Notes: generated by a model from the letters alone, not told the origin. Shown: positions 46,828 through 55,848, counted from the first letter of the stretch. The stretch: DNA of 64,000 bases from Allosediminivita pacifica (GCF_003054175.1 NZ_QBKN01000001.1:248001-312000); one strand, 5' to 3'. Program-made: numbers and translations.

Positions 46828-47727
46828 TTACTCGGCTTCGGCCATTTCCGGCGCTTCGCCGCCGCCAAGACCGTGCACGTAGGTCGTGACGGCCCGGATC
46901 TCGGCCTCGCTCAGCTCGGCGCCGCCCATGGGGGGCATCACGCCGAAGCGGGCATAGGTCACTGTCTCGTGCAGCGTGTCGTAGTCGCCGCCATAGAGCC
47001 AGATCGCGTCGGTCAGGTTCGGCGCGCCCTGCATCCGGTCGCCGGTGCCGTCCTGCCCGTGGCACGAGGTGCAGTTGATGTCGAAGACCTCGGCCCCGGT
47101 TTCCACCAGCGAGGGATCGCGCGGCTCCTGGCCGGACAGATCCATCACGTAGTTGACCACCGCGTCGATCTCCTCCTCGGGGAGGATTTCGTCGGCGCCG
47201 AAGGCGGGCATCTGCGACCAGCGGGCATCGGGATCGACCTCGTTCCGGATGCCGTGGCTGACCGTGTAATGGATGTCCTCCATCGTGCCGCCCCAGAGCC
47301 AGTTGTCGTCGAGCAGGTTGGGATAGCCCTTGGCTCCCGCCGCGCCCGAGCCGTGGCACTGCGCGCACCAGGTGCGGAAGATCGCGCCGCCGGCGTTGTT
47401 GGCGTAGGTCAGCAGCTCCTGGTCGTCTGTGATCGAGGTCAGCTCGACCGAGGCCAGCTGCTCGTTGATCTCGGCGTTGGCCGCCTCGGCCTCTTCGAGG
47501 TCCTTGGCGATCTCGGCGCGGGTGGAATAGCCCAGCAGCCCCGGCGTCGCTTCCTTGATGCCCGGCCATGCGGGGTAGGCGATGGTATAGCCGATGCCCC
47601 AGATGATCGTGGCGTAGAAGGTCCAGAGCCACCACTTAGGCAGCGGCTTGTTGTACTCCTTGATCCCGTCCCACTCGTGGCCGGTCGTCTCGTAGTCGAG
47701 ATCGTCCTGTTTCTTGTCGTCGCTCAT
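46828..47727 (-). CDS. ccoP: Cbb3-type cytochrome c oxidase subunit CcoP
   Basis: 299 residues. One N-terminal membrane helix (about 33-53, WWLWTFYATIIWGIGYTIAYP) and two heme c domains, with WCAQCHG and CTSCHGQDGTGD. Met ligands are in QMPAFGADEI and GVMPPMGGAEL. It passes electrons to CcoO/CcoN. Last structural gene of ccoNOQP, followed by a terminator. Confidence 0.95.
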   Translation of the reverse strand: MSDDKKQDDLDYETTGHEWDGIKEYNKPLPKWWLWTFYATIIWGIGYTIAYPAWPGIKEATPGLLGYSTRAEIAKDLEEAEAANAEINEQLASVELTSITDDQELLTYANNAGGAIFRTWCAQCHGSGAAGAKGYPNLLDDNWLWGGTMEDIHYTVSHGIRNEVDPDARWSQMPAFGADEILPEEEIDAVVNYVMDLSGQEPRDPSLVETGAEVFDINCTSCHGQDGTGDRMQGAPNLTDAIWLYGGDYDTLHETVTYARFGVMPPMGGAELSEAEIRAVTTYVHGLGGGEAPEMAEAE

Positions 47728-47740
47728 GTCGTGAGACTCC

Positions 47741-47932
47741 TTAACGCTCGTCCGTCTCGCCGGAGGCGGGAGCGGGTCTGTCCTCGTGCCGGAAGATGAT
47801 GTTGGCCGTGTCCTGGTGGGTGTCGCGCGACCCGGGCCGGAAGGCCCAGAGGATCACGCCCACGAAGAACAGGAACATCCCCAGCAGCGCCCAGCTGTCG
47901 GCGAGTTGACGCAGGAAGGAATAGGTATCCAT
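47741..47932 (-). CDS. ccoQ: Cbb3-type oxidase subunit CcoQ (FixQ)
   Basis: 63 residues: a short N-terminus, one membrane helix (SWALLGMFLFFVGVILWAF) and the RPGSRDTHQDTANIIFR tail typical of FixQ. It stabilises the oxidase complex. Located between ccoO and ccoP as usual (12 and 13 bp gaps). Confidence 0.92.
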   Translation of the reverse strand: MDTYSFLRQLADSWALLGMFLFFVGVILWAFRPGSRDTHQDTANIIFRHEDRPAPASGETDER

Positions 47933-47944
47933 GTCGGTTACTCC

Positions 47945-48676
47945 TCAGCGGCTGGCGTCGGGCGTGAAGGTCGAGAAATCGACCAGCGTACCGAGCATCT
48001 GCAGGTAGGCGATCAAGGCGTCGGCCTCGGTGATCTCGGGCTGCCCGTCGAAGTTCGAGACGTTCACGCTCTCCTCGCCGTAGCGTTCGTAGAGACCGTC
48101 GATGTCGCCGAACGGGTCCACCTGCGCGCGGAAGTCGGCCCGCGCGTTTTCCAGCATCTCGTCGGTGTAGGGCACCCCGACAAGCCGGTTGGTGGCCATC
48201 AGATCCTCGATGTGCTCGCCCTCGATGCGTGTGTCCTCGAGGAAGCCGTACTTGGGCATCACCGATTCAGGCACCACCGACTGCGGATCGCGCAGGTGGT
48301 CGACGTGCCACTCGTCCGAGTAGCGGCCGCCCACGCGGGCCAGGTCAGGCCCGGTCCGCTTGGAACCCCACTGGAACGGGTGATCGTACTGCGACTCCGC
48401 GGCCAGCGAGTAGTGCCCGTATCGCTCCACCTCGTCCCGCATGGGGCGGATCATCTGGCTGTGGCAGACGTAGCAGCCCTCGCGCAGGTAGATCTCGCGC
48501 CCGGCGAGCTCGAGCGGGGTGTAGGGGCGCATGCCCTCCACGTCCTCGATGGTGTTCTCGAGGTAGAAGAGCGGCACGATCTGCACAAGCCCGCCGATGG
48601 TCACCACGAAGAAGGCGCAGATGGCCAGAAGGGTGACGTTCTTTTCCAGCTTCGCGTGTTTGTTGAGAATTCCCAT
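47945..48676 (-). CDS. ccoO: Cbb3-type cytochrome c oxidase subunit CcoO
   Basis: 243 residues from ATG at 48676. One membrane helix ([25 protein letters not shown]) and a single heme c site [16 protein letters not shown]; Met ligand in [12 protein letters not shown]. Membrane-anchored monoheme subunit. The frame extends upstream over ccoN but [13 protein letters not shown] is the correct N-terminus, 14 bp after the ccoN stop. Confidence 0.95.
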   Translation of the reverse strand: MGILNKHAKLEKNVTLLAICAFFVVTIGGLVQIVPLFYLENTIEDVEGMRPYTPLELAGREIYLREGCYVCHSQMIRPMRDEVERYGHYSLAAESQYDHPFQWGSKRTGPDLARVGGRYSDEWHVDHLRDPQSVVPESVMPKYGFLEDTRIEGEHIEDLMATNRLVGVPYTDEMLENARADFRAQVDPFGDIDGLYERYGEESVNVSNFDGQPEITEADALIAYLQMLGTLVDFSTFTPDASR

Positions 48677-48690
48677 GTCCGGTCCCCTTC

Positions 48691-50301
48691 TTATTCGGCC
48701 GGCGTGGCATGGGCGGCGGCAGCCTTGGCCTCGATGGCCGGGGCGCGGCGAACCGTCATCCACAGGTTGTAGCACATGATCAGCGCGCCGGAGATGTAGA
48801 GCACCCCGCCCAGACCGCGCACGACGTACATCGGGAACTTGGCGGCAACCGTGTCGGCGAAGGAGTTCACGAGGAACCCGTTTGCGTCGACTTCGCGCCA
48901 CATCAGGCCTTCCATGATGCCCGACACCCACATGGAGGCGGCGTAGAAGACGATGCCGATGGTGGCGAGCCAGAAGTGCCAGCTGACCAGCGAGAGCGAG
49001 TAGAGCCGTTCACGGTTCCACAGCTTGGGCGTCAGGAAGTAGAGCGCGCCGAAGGTGATCATGCCGTTCCAGCCGAGCGCACCAGAGTGCACGTGGCCGA
49101 TGGTCCAGTCGGTGTAGTGCGAAAGCGAGTTCACCGCGCGGATCGACATCATCGGACCTTCAAAGGTGGACATGCCGTAGAAGCCGACCGAGATCACCAG
49201 CATCCGCAGCACCGGGTCGGTGCGCAGCTTGTCCCAGGCGCCCGAGAGCGTCATCAGGCCGTTGATCATGCCGCCCCAGCTGGGCATCCACAGGATGATC
49301 GAGAACACCATGCCGAGGGTCGAGGCCCAGTCGGGCAGGGCGGTGTAGTGCAGGTGGTGCGGACCGGCCCAGATGTAGATGAAGATCAGCGCCCAGAAGT
49401 GGATGATCGACAGCTTGTAGCTGAACACCGGACGCTCGGCCTGCTTCGGGATGAAGTAGTACATCATGCCGAGGAAGCCCGCGGTCAGGAAGAAGCCCAC
49501 GGCGTTGTGGCCGTACCACCACTGGACCATGGCGTCCTGCACACCCGAGAAGACCTGCACCGACTTGGAGCCGAAGAAGGACACCGGGATGGCGATGTTG
49601 TTGAACACGTGCAGCATCGCGACGGTGATGATGAAGGCGAGGTAGAACCAGTTGGCCACGTAGATGTGCGGCTCCTTGCGCTTCACGATCGTGCCGACGA
49701 AGACCGCGAGATAGGCGAGCCAGACGATGGTCAGCCACCAGTCGACCAGCCACTCGGGCTCGGCGTATTCCTTGCCGTGCGTCGCGCCGAGGATGTAGCC
49801 CACCGCAGCGAGCACGATCATCAGCTGGTAGCCCCAGAACACGAACCAGGCGAGGTTGCCGCCCCACAGGCGCGCGGCCGAGGTGCGCTGCACCACATAG
49901 AAGGACGTGCAAATCAGGGCGTTGCCACCGAAGGCGAAGATCACCGCCGAGGTGTGCAGCGGCCGCAGGCGTCCGAAGTTCATGTAGCCCTGCGCCCACT
50001 CGAAGTTGAGCACCGGGAAGGCGAGCTGGAAGGCGATGACGGTGCCCACCAGGAAGCCCACGACGCCCCAGAAGGCCGTCGCCACGACGCCGTAGCGCAC
50101 GACGCCGTCCATGTATTCCAGCTGCGGGTTGACGACGACGGGTTCGTCAGTGTTGCGCAGCGTCCAGAGAAAGAGGCCCCCGGCAGTCAGCATGATGATG
50201 ATCGCCTGGGCCAGGTAAGCCGCATCACGTGCGTAGTTGGCCGCGATCATTGCGAACAGCGCAATGAGGCCAAGCACGATCAGCTTGAAATAATTGACCA
50301 T
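48691..50301 (-). CDS. ccoN: Cbb3-type cytochrome c oxidase catalytic subunit CcoN
   Basis: 536 residues from ATG at 50301, twelve membrane helices. Heme/copper His ligands are in [49 protein letters not shown] (HNAV with the cross-linked Tyr further on), [15 protein letters not shown] and [18 protein letters not shown]. It reduces oxygen at high affinity. Two FNR boxes lie upstream. A longer frame to 50424 crosses the promoter and is rejected. Confidence 0.96.
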   Translation of the reverse strand: MVNYFKLIVLGLIALFAMIAANYARDAAYLAQAIIIMLTAGGLFLWTLRNTDEPVVVNPQLEYMDGVVRYGVVATAFWGVVGFLVGTVIAFQLAFPVLNFEWAQGYMNFGRLRPLHTSAVIFAFGGNALICTSFYVVQRTSAARLWGGNLAWFVFWGYQLMIVLAAVGYILGATHGKEYAEPEWLVDWWLTIVWLAYLAVFVGTIVKRKEPHIYVANWFYLAFIITVAMLHVFNNIAIPVSFFGSKSVQVFSGVQDAMVQWWYGHNAVGFFLTAGFLGMMYYFIPKQAERPVFSYKLSIIHFWALIFIYIWAGPHHLHYTALPDWASTLGMVFSIILWMPSWGGMINGLMTLSGAWDKLRTDPVLRMLVISVGFYGMSTFEGPMMSIRAVNSLSHYTDWTIGHVHSGALGWNGMITFGALYFLTPKLWNRERLYSLSLVSWHFWLATIGIVFYAASMWVSGIMEGLMWREVDANGFLVNSFADTVAAKFPMYVVRGLGGVLYISGALIMCYNLWMTVRRAPAIEAKAAAAHATPAE

Positions 50302-50391
50302 AGTTCGTCCCTTCGTCTTCCCGCACGATTCTTCCCCCGCGCAGGCGATGTTGACTGCGGGGGGTTTTGAGGGCTTCGCCGGATCGGGGCC

Positions 50392-50405
50392 TTGATCTGC
50401 GTCAA
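50392..50405. promoter_or_regulatory. FNR box 1, ccoN side
   Basis: TTGATCTGCGTCAA, centred 98 bp from the ccoN start. A class-II start (centre at -41.5) would fall at about 50357. Confidence 0.88.
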
Positions 50406-50423
50406 GCGGCGGCACCCCGTTCA

Positions 50424-50437
50424 TTGATACGCGTCAA
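50424..50437. promoter_or_regulatory. FNR box 2, usp side
   Basis: TTGATACGCGTCAA, centred 73 bp from the universal stress gene. A class-II start would fall near 50472, with TAGGTT (50460-50465) as a possible -10. Confidence 0.88.
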
Positions 50438-50503
50438 GGTGAGCCGCTCAATACCCCGCTAGGTTGATCCCCGGGAAAGACAAGAACAGGAAGAAGGTGT
50501 CAG

Positions 50504-51343
50504 ATGTCTTACAAGACGATCTTCACGGCCGTGACCGATCAGGCGATTGTCGACAGCACGGTCGAACATGCAGCCGCCGTCGCCGACTGGATGCAGGCTC
50601 ATCTCGATGTGTTGGCGTTCGGTGTCGATCGCACGCAGACGGGCTATTACTACGCCGGTGCCAACGCCATGGTGCTGCAGGAAACCCTGAACCGCGCCAC
50701 CGAGGAATCCAAGACGCTGGCGGCCAAGACGCGCAAGGCGCTCACCCGCTGGGGGGACCGCTGGGCGGTCGAGGAAGGGGTGGCGCAGCTGCCTGACATC
50801 GGACGACATGTTGCGCTCAGGGCACGGTTTGCGGACCTCGCGGTGCTGCCCAAGCCCTACGGAGACGACCACGGCATCGAGCTTGAGCCGATTCTCGAAT
50901 CAGCTCTCTTCGAGGCACAGGTTCCCGCTCTGATTGTGCCGGACGACGTCACGCCACGTGCCCAGCCCGAACGCGTGGTGGTGGCCTGGAACGAGAGCCC
51001 CGAGGCGCTCCGTGCGATCCGTGCGGCCCTGCCGCTGCTCAAGGGGGCCAGCCGCGTGAACGTGGTGGTCATCGATCCGCCGGCCCACGGCCCGAACCGT
51101 TCGGACCCCGGCGGGATGCTCTCGCAGTTCCTGTCGCGCCACGGCGTGAACGTCGAGATTGACGTGCTGTCGCGCACGCTGCCTCGGGTTTCCGACGTGC
51201 TGTTGCGCCACGTGGCCGACCTGGATGCCGGGATGGTGGTGATGGGGGCCTACGGGCACTCGCGCTTCCGGGAGGCGATCCTCGGCGGCGCGACACGCCA
51301 CATGCTCGAACTGACGCCGGTGCCGGTCTTCATGGCGCACTGA
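50504..51343 (+). CDS. Universal stress protein, two-domain type
   Basis: 279 residues with AAGAAGG upstream. Two Usp domains: about 1-150 (degenerate) and about 155-279, where VVAWNESPEALRAIRAALPLL and DAGMVVMGAYGHSRFREAILGGATRHMLELTPVPVFMAH carry the G-2x-G-9x-G-[ST]-type nucleotide loop. Divergent from ccoN with an FNR box on its side, so probably induced under low oxygen. Confidence 0.9.
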   Translation: MSYKTIFTAVTDQAIVDSTVEHAAAVADWMQAHLDVLAFGVDRTQTGYYYAGANAMVLQETLNRATEESKTLAAKTRKALTRWGDRWAVEEGVAQLPDIGRHVALRARFADLAVLPKPYGDDHGIELEPILESALFEAQVPALIVPDDVTPRAQPERVVVAWNESPEALRAIRAALPLLKGASRVNVVVIDPPAHGPNRSDPGGMLSQFLSRHGVNVEIDVLSRTLPRVSDVLLRHVADLDAGMVVMGAYGHSRFREAILGGATRHMLELTPVPVFMAH

Positions 51344-51407
51344 GGGCTGACGGGACGCCGCTCGCGCCCCCCGGCGGGGGCGCATCGCCCCGCCCGCCAT
51401 CCCGCAG

Positions 51408-51433
51408 ACGCCGTCCCGCAGGGGGCGGCGTTT
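51408..51433 (+). terminator. Terminator after the universal stress gene
   Basis: ACGCCGTCCC, GCA, GGGGGCGGCGT forms a stem with one bulge, followed by TTTC. It ends the usp transcript 65 bp after the stop. Confidence 0.6.
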
Positions 51434-51453
51434 CGCGTATCCGGACGATATAT

Positions 51454-51465
51454 GTTGATATCAAC
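51454..51465. promoter_or_regulatory. MarR operator copy 1
   Basis: GTTGATATCAAC, a perfect 12-bp palindrome 48 bp upstream of the DUF1428 gene; the flanking bases make ATGTTGATATCAACC. The same palindrome is at the marR start. Confidence 0.7.
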
Positions 51466-51512
51466 CTGAATTGCCGCCACCCTGCCACCATTGGTGAAAA
51501 GGGAATCATGAA

Positions 51513-51869
51513 ATGACCTACGTATCGGGAACCATCGCCGCCGTGGCGGAGGACAAGAAGGACGCCTACATCGCGTTCGCCCGCAAGACCTGGCCGCTCT
51601 TCAGGGACTACGGCGCGCTGTCCATGATGGAGAACTGGGGCGACATGGTGCCCGATGGCGAGCTGACCTCCTTTCCCATGGCGGTGAAGCTCGAGGAGGG
51701 GGAGGTCGTCGTCTTTTCCTGGATCCTCTGGCCGGACAGGGACACCGCCGAGGCCTGCTGGAGCACCATGGACACCGACGAACGCTGGGCCGAGATGGGC
51801 GAGATGCCCTTCGACGGAAAACGCATGATCTACGGCGGTTTCCAGACCGTGCTCGAGGAAAGGGCCTGA
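51513..51869 (+). CDS. DUF1428 family protein
   Basis: 118 residues. YVSGTIAAVAEDKKDAYIAFARKTWPLFRDYGALSMMENWGDMVPDGELTSFPMAVKLEEGEVVVFSWILWPDR and DGKRMIYGGFQTVLEE match DUF1428, a dimeric alpha/beta-barrel protein without known function (the E. coli member is YbaA). Convergent with marR with a 3-bp gap, and carrying the marR operator in its promoter. Confidence 0.85.
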   Translation: MTYVSGTIAAVAEDKKDAYIAFARKTWPLFRDYGALSMMENWGDMVPDGELTSFPMAVKLEEGEVVVFSWILWPDRDTAEACWSTMDTDERWAEMGEMPFDGKRMIYGGFQTVLEERA

Positions 51870-51872
51870 CCC

Positions 51873-52328
51873 TCAGCCGATCCCCATGAGCGCCGCCCGG
51901 AGCCGGGCGGCCCCGTCGCCGCCGCCGATCTCCGCGTCGAGCGCGTCATGCGCAGCCCGCCAGTCCGGCACCGCCGCTCTCAGCGCCGAGCGGCCCTCTT
52001 CCGTCAGCGAAAGGCGCCTCGCGCGGGCATCCCGCGAGTCGGCGGCGGTCTTCAGAAGGCCGCGCCGTTCCAGCACTTTGGCCGCTGCCGTCAGCGTCGT
52101 GCGGTCCATGGCAAGGAAGGGGGCGAGCTCCGAGATCCGCGGCGCTTCGGGCCGGTTCAGCGCCATCAGCAGCGAGAACTGTCCGTTGGTCAGCCCGTGC
52201 GGTTTCAGCACCGCGTCGAACCGCCGGGCCAGCGCCCGGGCCGCGCGCTGGGTGGCGAGGCAGAGGCAGCGGTCGCGAACCTCAAGCGTCGTCCCGAGGG
52301 GCAGGGAGGGGTCCATCGCATCGGTCAT
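51873..52328 (-). CDS. MarR-family transcriptional regulator
   Basis: 151 residues. Winged HTH: LTNGQFSLLMALNRPEAPRISELAPFLAMDRTTLTAAAKVLERRGLLKTAADSRDARARRLSLTEEGRSAL, the full MarR signature. The ATG at 52326-52328 lies inside the operator palindrome, so either translation begins at the next ATG (52316), or the message is nearly leaderless. Probably represses itself and the DUF1428 gene. Confidence 0.9.
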   Translation of the reverse strand: MTDAMDPSLPLGTTLEVRDRCLCLATQRAARALARRFDAVLKPHGLTNGQFSLLMALNRPEAPRISELAPFLAMDRTTLTAAAKVLERRGLLKTAADSRDARARRLSLTEEGRSALRAAVPDWRAAHDALDAEIGGGDGAARLRAALMGIG

Positions 52329-52342
52329 GTTGATATCAACAT
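52327..52342. promoter_or_regulatory. MarR operator copy 2
   Basis: ATGTTGATATCAACAT, a perfect 16-bp palindrome overlapping the marR start codon. It shares its 12-bp core with 51454-51465. Confidence 0.75.
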
Positions 52343-52391
52343 AACCGCGATCCGACCGTTTCCAATCCCTGACGCGACGGCGCGGTCCGGA

Positions 52392-53312
52392 TCAGAGATC
52401 CGGACGCATGATTTCGCCGCGGCTGACGGGGACGGCACTGCCCGAGACGTAGATCGCCTCGATCGCGCCATCGGTGACGGTGACCCGCAGCCCGATGGCG
52501 CTGGGCCGGCCCATGTCGGTGCCCTGCGCCAGCGTCAGGGCCGTTTCGCCCTCTTCGAGGGCGCCCGCCGCCAGAAGCTGCGCCGCGAAGACTGCGCTGG
52601 CGGAGCCCGTGGCCGGGTCCTCGGGAATACCCTCGCCGGGCGCGAACATGCGCGCGGCATAGTCGGTGACCGCGGCGCGCGTGTAGACGTAGACGCTGCC
52701 AAGCCCCGCGGCCTCGCACATCTCTTGCCAGGCGACGCCCGTAGGCCGCGCCGCGCGCAGCGCGTCGACGTCCACCACGGGGATGTAGATGAAGCCCGGA
52801 CCGCCTTGGCGCAGCGCCGGGGCGTGCCCTTCGAGCGCCACCTGCGCCGGGGTGAGCCCAAGCGCCGCCGCGGCAGTCGCGGCATCGGGCGCCTTGCCGG
52901 TCTCGGGAGTGAAGGGCAGGACGGGCGCGCGGAACTCGGCCGCCACCATGTCGTCGCGGCGCGTCACTGTGACCTGCACGTCGCCGGCGACCTCTTCGAG
53001 CGTCAGTGTCGTTTCGAAATCCCGCTTGGGGCAGGCGGCAAGCGCCAGATGAATGGCGCAGCCCACCGTCGGATGTCCGGCAAAGGGCAGCTCCGCGTTC
53101 GGCGTGAAGATCCGCACCTTCGCGGTATGCGCCGGGTCCTCGGACTCGGGCGGCATCACGAAGATGGTCTCCGACAGATTAAACTGCCGCGCCATGGCCT
53201 GCATCGCCGCGTCGCTGAGCGCCCCCGCGCCCTCGATGATGGCCAGAGGATTGCCGGAATAGGGCACGTCGGTGAAGACGTCCCAGACTGTGAAGGGAAG
53301 GGTTTCAGACAA
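52392..53312 (-). CDS. PhzF-family isomerase/epimerase
   Basis: About 306 residues. The PhzF signatures are [29 protein letters not shown] (catalytic Glu), [20 protein letters not shown] (the F-AGHP-xxG motif), and [20 protein letters not shown]. Members are isomerases related to diaminopimelate epimerase. A TTG at 53312 is the preferred start because GGTGG lies just upstream and it overlaps fnrL by only 8 bp; ATGs at 53324 and 53333 are possible. Co-directional with fnrL. Confidence 0.85.
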   Translation of the reverse strand: MSETLPFTVWDVFTDVPYSGNPLAIIEGAGALSDAAMQAMARQFNLSETIFVMPPESEDPAHTAKVRIFTPNAELPFAGHPTVGCAIHLALAACPKRDFETTLTLEEVAGDVQVTVTRRDDMVAAEFRAPVLPFTPETGKAPDAATAAAALGLTPAQVALEGHAPALRQGGPGFIYIPVVDVDALRAARPTGVAWQEMCEAAGLGSVYVYTRAAVTDYAARMFAPGEGIPEDPATGSASAVFAAQLLAAGALEEGETALTLAQGTDMGRPSAIGLRVTVTDGAIEAIYVSGSAVPVSRGEIMRPDL

Positions 53313-54051
53313 GAAGACCACCATCTGCATCATCGCCGGCCTCTTCCATGAGGCGGCCCATGTCGGGAATCGTTACGTGGCGCTTGCCTTCAAGCACAAT
53401 CACGCCATCGCGTTTCAGCGCCGAGATTTGGCGGCTCACGGTCTCGAGCGTGAGCCCGAGGTAATCCGCCATCGCCTCGCGCGTGAGCGGCAGGTCGAAG
53501 ACCAGCGGCCCGTCGGTGCCGCGCAGGTTCAGAGTCGCATCCCGCCGCGCGATGATCGACAGAAGCGAGGCGATCTTCTCGCGCGCGGTCTTGCGCCCGA
53601 GCACCAGCATCCACTCGCGCGCGGCGTCGAGTTCGTCCAGCGTCATCTCCAGCAGTCGCTGCGCGATGTGCGGCGTTCGTGTCATCATCTGCTCGAAGGG
53701 GGCGCGGCGGAAACAGCACATGACCATGTCGGTCGTCGCGGTGACATCGTAGGAGGCCGTGGTGCGCCCCGGTCGACCGACGAAATCGCTGGGCAGCAGA
53801 AGGCCCACCATCTGGGTGCGCCCGTCTTCCATCGTCTGGGTCAGCGTCGCGATTCCCGACACGACCGAGCCCACGAAATCCATCCGGTCGCCCGACCAGA
53901 TCACGTGGCTGCCGGCCTCGTACTTGCGGTAGTACTTGATCTCTTCCAGCGCCTGAAGCTCGTCCGATTCACAGCGTGCGCAAACCGCACGGTGCCGGAT
54001 CGGGCAATCCCCGCAGTCCTGCGATACGGCAAGGCTCCGTTCGTTCAGCAT
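53305..54051 (-). CDS. fnrL: Oxygen-sensing regulator FnrL (Crp/Fnr family)
   Basis: 248 residues. N-terminal Cys residues C13, C16, C24 and C27 (DCGDCPIRHRAVCARC) plus an internal Cys in MVMCCFRR supply the 4Fe-4S ligands. The recognition helix LETVSRQISALKRDG has the E-x2-SR pattern that reads TTGAT. The start at 54051 has AGAGGAAA upstream; an ATG at 54078 would translate the FNR box itself. Activates low-oxygen genes including cco and hemN. Confidence 0.95.
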   Translation of the reverse strand: MLNERSLAVSQDCGDCPIRHRAVCARCESDELQALEEIKYYRKYEAGSHVIWSGDRMDFVGSVVSGIATLTQTMEDGRTQMVGLLLPSDFVGRPGRTTASYDVTATTDMVMCCFRRAPFEQMMTRTPHIAQRLLEMTLDELDAAREWMLVLGRKTAREKIASLLSIIARRDATLNLRGTDGPLVFDLPLTREAMADYLGLTLETVSRQISALKRDGVIVLEGKRHVTIPDMGRLMEEAGDDADGGLLV

Positions 54052-54064
54052 CGCGTTTCCTCTG

Positions 54065-54078
54065 TTGATCTGGGTCAA
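54065..54078. promoter_or_regulatory. FNR box between fnrL and hemN
   Basis: TTGATCTGGGTCAA. Centre is 42 bp from the first base of the hemN ATG and 20 bp from the fnrL ATG, so it is well placed to activate hemN and to block fnrL. Confidence 0.88.
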
Positions 54079-54113
54079 GGTCGCGCCTCCCTGACGCCGT
54101 TAACTGTAAGCAC

Positions 54114-55469
54114 ATGATGACACGAACACAACTCGCCCGGCTGGGTCTGTTTGACGCGAAGGTGCCGCGCTACACCTCGTATCCGACCGCGCCGCACTTC
54201 GGCGGCGGCGTGGGGCCCGAGCGCTTTGCAAACTGGATCTCCGCGCTGCCCGAGGGCGGGGAGATTTCGCTCTACATCCACGTGCCCTTCTGCCGCAGGC
54301 TTTGCTGGTTCTGCGCCTGCCGCACGCAGGGCACGGCGACGCTCTCGCCGGTGGCGGCCTATGTCGCGACGCTCAAGCAGGAACTGGCGCTCCTGCGCGC
54401 GCATCTGCCGCGGGGCATTCGCCTGTCGCGCCTGCACTGGGGCGGGGGCACGCCGACACTGCTGTCGCCCGACATGATGCGCGACCTGATCGCCTCCACC
54501 CGCGAGGTGGCGGACTTTGCCGACAATGCCGAGTTCTCGGTCGAGATCGACCCGAACGAGGTGGACGCCGCGCGGCTCGATGCGCTGGCCGAGGGTGGCA
54601 TGACCCGGGCCTCGATCGGCGTGCAGGATTTCGACGACCGGATCCAGGAAACCATCGGCCGGGTGCAGAGCTTCGACATCACGCGCGATGCCGTCGACAT
54701 GATCCGCGAGCGCGGCATCGCCAGTCTCAACGCCGACATCCTCTTCGGGCTGCCCTACCAGACGCAGTCCGGCATCACCGAGACCGTGCAGAAGCTGCTG
54801 AGTTTGGCGCCCGACCGGGTCGCGCTCTACGGCTATGCACACGTGCCCTGGATGGCCAAGCGCCAGCAGATGATTCCCTCCGACGCGCTGCCCACCCCCG
54901 AGGAACGCCTTGCGCTCTTCGACACGGCGGCGCGGCTCTTCCGGTGGGACGGTTACGCCGAGATCGGCATCGACCATTTCGCGGCACCCAGCGACGCGCT
55001 GGCCATCGCGCAGAAGACCGGCCGCCTGCGGCGCAACTTCCAGGGCTACACCGACGATCAGACCAGCGCGCTGGTCGGGCTCGGCGCCTCGTCGATATCG
55101 CGCTTTCCGCAGGGCTTTGCACAGAACGCGCCCGCGACGTCGGCCCATACGGCTGCCATACGCGAGGGGCGCTTCTCGACCTCGCGGGGCCATGTTTTCG
55201 GCGGCGACGACCTGCTGCGCGGACGGATGATCGAGGCAATCATGTGCGACTTCCGCATCGACGCGGCCGAGATCCTGCGTGATTTCGACATCTCGCGCGC
55301 CGAGCTCTTCGCCCTGTTCCGCGCCGCCGACAGCAGCTTCGAAAACGTGCTCGAGGTGACCGAGGACGGTCTCTTCATTCCGCCGGACGCGCGCCCGCTC
55401 ACCCGCATGATCGCGCGCGCCTTCGACGCGTACGATCTGAGCAAGGCAGGCCACAGCTCGGCCATCTGA
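54114..55469 (+). CDS. hemN: Oxygen-independent coproporphyrinogen III oxidase
   Basis: 451 residues. Radical-SAM enzyme of anaerobic heme synthesis. YTSYPTAPHFGG, SLYIHVPFCRRLCWFCACRT (Cx3Cx2CxC cluster, about 62-70), LHWGGGTPTLLSPDMM and EIDPNEVD are diagnostic; IGIDHFAAPSDALA also matches. A second ATG follows directly at 54117. No ribosome site is visible, and the FNR box distance suggests a leaderless message. Followed by a strong terminator. Confidence 0.95.
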   Translation: MMTRTQLARLGLFDAKVPRYTSYPTAPHFGGGVGPERFANWISALPEGGEISLYIHVPFCRRLCWFCACRTQGTATLSPVAAYVATLKQELALLRAHLPRGIRLSRLHWGGGTPTLLSPDMMRDLIASTREVADFADNAEFSVEIDPNEVDAARLDALAEGGMTRASIGVQDFDDRIQETIGRVQSFDITRDAVDMIRERGIASLNADILFGLPYQTQSGITETVQKLLSLAPDRVALYGYAHVPWMAKRQQMIPSDALPTPEERLALFDTAARLFRWDGYAEIGIDHFAAPSDALAIAQKTGRLRRNFQGYTDDQTSALVGLGASSISRFPQGFAQNAPATSAHTAAIREGRFSTSRGHVFGGDDLLRGRMIEAIMCDFRIDAAEILRDFDISRAELFALFRAADSSFENVLEVTEDGLFIPPDARPLTRMIARAFDAYDLSKAGHSSAI

Positions 55470-55480
55470 CCTTGCTCTCC

Positions 55481-55512
55481 GCGCGGCGCCCCGGAGGGGA
55501 GGGGCGCCGCGC
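55481..55512 (+). terminator. hemN terminator
   Basis: A 12-bp stem GCGCGGCGCCCC/GGGGCGCCGCGC with an 8-nt loop, followed by CCTTGTTTC. Directly behind hemN. Confidence 0.75.
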
Positions 55513-55632
55513 CCTTGTTTCTATTCGGTTGCGGTGCAGAGCAGCGTTTGGCTGCCGCGCGCCACCGCCCGGGACAAGGGGCGTCAGCGCCGCCGGGCGA
55601 GCGCCGGACCGTCCGCGCGGTCTGGCGCTTTT
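55513..55632 (+). ncRNA. Possible short RNA ending at a second terminator
   Basis: A 12-bp stem (AGCGCCGGACCG with CGGTCTGGCGCT, one G-U) at 55600-55629, followed by TTTT. It is a good plus-strand terminator although hemN is already terminated at 55512, so a short transcript may start between them. No promoter is convincing. The rest of 55470-55866 has no gene. Confidence 0.25.
55600..55632 (+). terminator. Second terminator downstream of hemN
   Basis: 12-bp stem, 6-nt loop, then TTTT. Structurally better than the hairpin directly after hemN. Confidence 0.7.
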
Positions 55633-55830
55633 GCAATCGAAGGGCGCCGTTCACGGATTGTCCGGATCTGGCTGAGATAAAGTGTGCACCACGAAACGTG
55701 CTGCGCCACACCACGGTCCGGCTCCCCACCCGGCCTCCTCACCGTGGCGACCGCGACCTGACACCCGTCGCTTTCCGATGCGACCGTCACCCCTGACGCC
55801 ACGTCCCTCAAGATATCCATATCCCGCCAC

Positions 55831-55848
55831 TAGACGACCGGTCGGTTT
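55831..55848. promoter_or_regulatory. Probable TetR operator
   Basis: TAGACGACCGGTCGGTTT with the perfect 10-bp palindrome CGACCGGTCG at its centre, 23 bp before the TetR start. Resembles operators of the NemR/AcuR group (by analogy). Confidence 0.5.

Noticed and set aside
54052-54078. Nine extra N-terminal codons for fnrL (ATG at 54078)
   Set aside because: They would translate the FNR box; the ATG at 54051 has a good ribosome site and gives the normal 248-residue protein.
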